In this document: positions 16,914 through 18,471 of the stretch, in pieces
Layout of the letters: each line of letters begins with the position of its first letter
Position numbering within the stretch: the first letter of the stretch is position 1
NCBI GenBank assembly: GCA_020024465.1
Contig: JAHHTT010000045.1
Coordinates: forward strand, 1 to 18,471
DNA length: 18,471 nucleotides
Source: Odoribacter sp.
Lineage (GTDB): Bacteria; Bacteroidota; Bacteroidia; Bacteroidales; Marinifilaceae
Direction of reading: 5' to 3'
Program-made: the position numbers and the translations under genes
The notes under the pieces: model-generated
What the model saw: the letters and a program-made list of their open reading frames with translations, nothing else
Databases searched by the model: none
What the model was told of the DNA's origin: nothing

Positions 16914-18005
16914 ATGGAGAATAAATTAGTAGTGGGTATTTCCCATGGAGATGTTAATGGCATAGGCTACGAATTAATCATAAAAATGATGGTAGAGAAC
17001 AGAATTTGTGAGATTTGTACACCCATCTTGTTCGGTTCTTCTAAAGCGGCCGCTTATCATCGCAAAACGTTGAACATAGAAAATTTTAGTCTGAACAGTA
17101 TACAGCATCCGTCTGAAGCTAATGTAAAGCGTTGTAATATTATTAATTGCGTGGATGATGTTGTGAAAGTTGATTTGGGGCGCGAAACGCAGGAATCTGA
17201 TGATGCTGCCATGATTGCTTTGCAGCTTGCGATGGATTGTCTGGATAGAAAGGAAATTGATATTTTAGTGGGAGCACCTCAAGGATGTGCGTCTTTTGCT
17301 CCAGAATCCGGTTGTCCTTCATTGTTTGCCAAACATTATGATGTGCGTAATGTTATGCCATTATTAGTGGGGGAAAAAATGAAAATCGGTTTTGTAACGA
17401 ATCATCTGGCAGTAAAAAACATTGCGGAAAGCATTACTTTCGGTAATGTCTATAATAAACTACGCTTGTTGGACAGTTGTCTGCAAAAAGATTTTACAAT
17501 ATGCAAGCCTCGTATAGCTGTATTGGGATTGAATCCACATGCCGGTGAAAATGGGAAGTATGGCAATGAAGAAAAGAATATTATTATTCCGGCAATGGAA
17601 AAGGCTCGTAATAATGGTATTATGGCTTTAGGACCTTATTCTCCGGAGGCTTTATTCAGCGGCATGGAATATAGCAGGTTTGATGTGATATTGGCAATGT
17701 ACCATGATCAGGGAATGTTGCCATTTAAGGCTATTGAAGGAAATAGAGGAGCTGTTTTGCTTGCAGGCCTGCCAGTTGTATATACTTCTACTGTCCATGG
17801 AATGGCTTATGATATTGTCGGACAAGGGATTGCTGATGAATCCGGATTGCGTAATGCGGTTTATCTGGCAATAGATGTTTATAATCATCGCAAGCTGAAT
17901 ATGGAATTGTCAGAAAATCCTCTACGGCATTATGATATTGCATCCAATAGTAACGAAAGTGATTTGAATGTTGAACAAATTGCCGGAGTGCAAAATGACG
18001 AATGA
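16914..18005 (+). CDS. pdxA: PdxA-family dehydrogenase with a divergent substrate site
   Basis: Canonical PdxA oxidises 4-phosphohydroxy-L-threonine with NAD in DXP-dependent vitamin B6 synthesis. From the ATG at 16914 the product is 363 aa, near family length, beginning VVGISHGDVNGIGYE, the expected N-terminal motif. The frame extends to an ATG at 16833, but that region holds a -7 promoter element just downstream of the pnp terminator. The three metal ligands of E. coli PdxA (His166, His211, His266) correspond to His164 (NHLAVKN), His209 (LNPHAGE) and His264 (YHDQG), each exactly two positions earlier, and Lys274 corresponds to Lys272. The substrate residues differ: E. coli His136-Thr137 align with Cys134-Pro135, Asn283 with Val281 and Arg292 with Tyr290, and the lysine of PVHKG is absent (APQGC). 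Metal binding is thus likely kept while the substrate may differ. The E. coli comparison is from memory. The gene is followed by a palindrome at 18068. Confidence 0.85.
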   Translation: MENKLVVGISHGDVNGIGYELIIKMMVENRICEICTPILFGSSKAAAYHRKTLNIENFSLNSIQHPSEANVKRCNIINCVDDVVKVDLGRETQESDDAAMIALQLAMDCLDRKEIDILVGAPQGCASFAPESGCPSLFAKHYDVRNVMPLLVGEKMKIGFVTNHLAVKNIAESITFGNVYNKLRLLDSCLQKDFTICKPRIAVLGLNPHAGENGKYGNEEKNIIIPAMEKARNNGIMALGPYSPEALFSGMEYSRFDVILAMYHDQGMLPFKAIEGNRGAVLLAGLPVVYTSTVHGMAYDIVGQGIADESGLRNAVYLAIDVYNHRKLNMELSENPLRHYDIASNSNESDLNVEQIAGVQNDE

Positions 18006-18067
18006 ATAAAAAACTAAAAGGATAACCGAGAGCACAGAAAAAGTCCTTCATTAGGATCAGCCTTTAA

Positions 18068-18116
18068 ATTAATCGGCCCATATCAAAGCAGATTAGCTTG
18101 ATATGGGCCGATTAAT
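18068..18116. repeat. Perfect inverted repeat, 19-bp arms, 11-bp loop
   Basis: ATTAATCGGCCCATATCAA (18068-18086) is the exact reverse complement of TTGATATGGGCCGATTAAT (18098-18116). It lies 62 bp after the pdxA stop and ends one base before the start of the transposase remnant. There is no U-run on the + strand side (ATGTACCC follows) and only a weak TTAAAGG on the other, so it is not a textbook terminator, although it could still stop transcription from pdxA. It could also be a protein-binding site or the trace of an insertion. Confidence 0.8.
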
Positions 18117-18315
18117 ATGTACCCTTGTCCGACTGGGTTGGCAGACAAGTATTGCCATGACACCGGACGCATGGCAGAGATTTCCGTGGCAATGTTCAAG
18201 TATCTGCTGCTTAAAACCATCTGTGATATATCAGATGTCGGTGTGATTGAACGCTGAATCTACGATATGTCTCTTTCAAGTATTTTCTGGGAATGATACA
18301 GGAAACCACTGTTTG
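18117..18315 (+). pseudogene. Broken IS transposase N-terminal fragment (IS1182-like)
   Basis: The frame from the ATG at 18117 reads MYPCPTGLADKYC, then DTGRMAEISVAMFKYLLLK, then TICDISDVGVIER. This resembles the N-terminal part of IS1182-type transposases common in Bacteroidota (roughly DTGRxAxxPxxMFKxLLLKxxxxxSDxxVVER). A TGA at 18255-18257 interrupts it. The same frame continues IYDMS, and the reading then moves to another frame giving FKYFLGMIQETTV (from 18275), which matches the usual continuation YDMSFKYFLGM. The shift is explained by an extra CT near 18271-18274. Similarity fades after about 18315, and the first residues of a full transposase are missing. It is a decayed fragment, not an active element. 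The family name is recognised from memory. Confidence 0.6.
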
Positions 18316-18404
18316 TGCAGAGGAATGCATACATATCTTCCTGCCATGTGTCAAATCTGCGCAAATAACATTTTTGGGGGAGTGCCTGAAAGTCGAGGGT
18401 GTAT

Positions 18405-18450
18405 AAAAACAAAAAGTTCGCCAAATCTGAAAATAGTGATTTCGCGAACT
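18405..18450 (-). terminator. Leftward terminator for a gene beyond the right edge
   Basis: AGTTCGC-C-AAATC (18415-18427) and GATTT-C-GCGAACT (18438-18450) form a 12-pair stem with one C-C mismatch and a 10-nt loop. Read on the minus strand, the hairpin is followed by TTTTTGTTTTT, the U-tract of an intrinsic terminator. This predicts a minus-strand gene ending just beyond the window, convergent with pdxA. No minus-strand gene inside the window uses it. Confidence 0.65.
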
Positions 18451-18471
18451 CATTTCTTAGGCCTCAATCGA

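Larger units (their letters stand above)
18006..18471. other. 466-bp stretch without an intact gene
   Basis: After the pdxA stop this region holds, in order, about 60 bp with nothing recognised, the perfect inverted repeat, the transposase fragment, roughly 90 bp with nothing recognised, and a minus-strand terminator. A minus-strand open frame at 18211-18453 has no recognisable protein features and overlaps the transposase fragment and the terminator. Confidence 0.7.

Noticed and set aside
18211..18453. 80-codon minus-strand open frame near the right edge
   Set aside because: No recognisable domain; it overlaps both the transposase remnant and a terminator hairpin.
1..18471. CRISPR arrays, tRNA or rRNA genes, complete insertion sequences
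   Set aside because: No regularly spaced repeats, no tRNA-like fold or rRNA sequence, and no intact transposase were seen by eye.

Overview
The window comes from a member of the Bacteroidota, most likely order Bacteroidales. The signs are two SusC/SusD outer-membrane uptake pairs, an ECF sigma / FecR anti-sigma pair wired to a SusC with a signalling domain, Bacteroidota-style promoters (TTTG, about 20 bp, then TAnnTTTG), little use of Shine-Dalgarno sites, and lipoproteins with L-[ST]-[SG]-C lipoboxes. An Odoribacter/Butyricimonas-like genus would fit the SusC/SusD/DUF4843/PKD-like gene set, but that is a guess. All intact genes are on the + strand.

Layout. (1) 100-4691: a SusC/SusD pair whose SusC has no signalling domain, closed by a strong hairpin terminator. 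(2) 4765-13959: a self-contained regulated uptake locus. It has a promoter, an ECF sigma factor, a FecR-type anti-sigma factor, a GAAA-capped hairpin, a SusC transducer with an STN domain, SusD, a DUF4843-like lipoprotein and a PKD-like lipoprotein, and it ends in a terminator. No degradative enzyme is encoded, so the sequence does not reveal the substrate. The expected logic is that substrate binding to the STN-bearing SusC signals across the periplasm to FecR, which frees the sigma factor to raise expression of the uptake genes. (3) 14102-16830: a core block with a near-ideal promoter, rpsO (ribosomal protein S15), an intergenic hairpin, and pnp (polynucleotide phosphorylase) with its terminator. 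(4) 16855-18005: a PdxA-family gene with its own -7 element. Its true start is 81 bp downstream of the longest reading frame. (5) 18006-18471: no intact gene. It holds a perfect 19-bp-arm inverted repeat, a broken transposase fragment that begins directly after it, and a terminator pointing leftward for a gene beyond the right edge.

The most notable observation is the PdxA homologue. It keeps the three metal-binding histidines at constant spacing relative to E. coli PdxA, but the residues that normally bind the phosphorylated substrate (the His-Thr pair, an Asn, an Arg and a loop Lys) are replaced. It may therefore use a different substrate. Other points of interest are the structured RNA element between fecR and susC, the perfect palindrome next to the decayed transposase, and the rpsO-pnp spacer, which carries a hairpin followed by a pyrimidine tract with G-quadruplex potential on the opposite strand.
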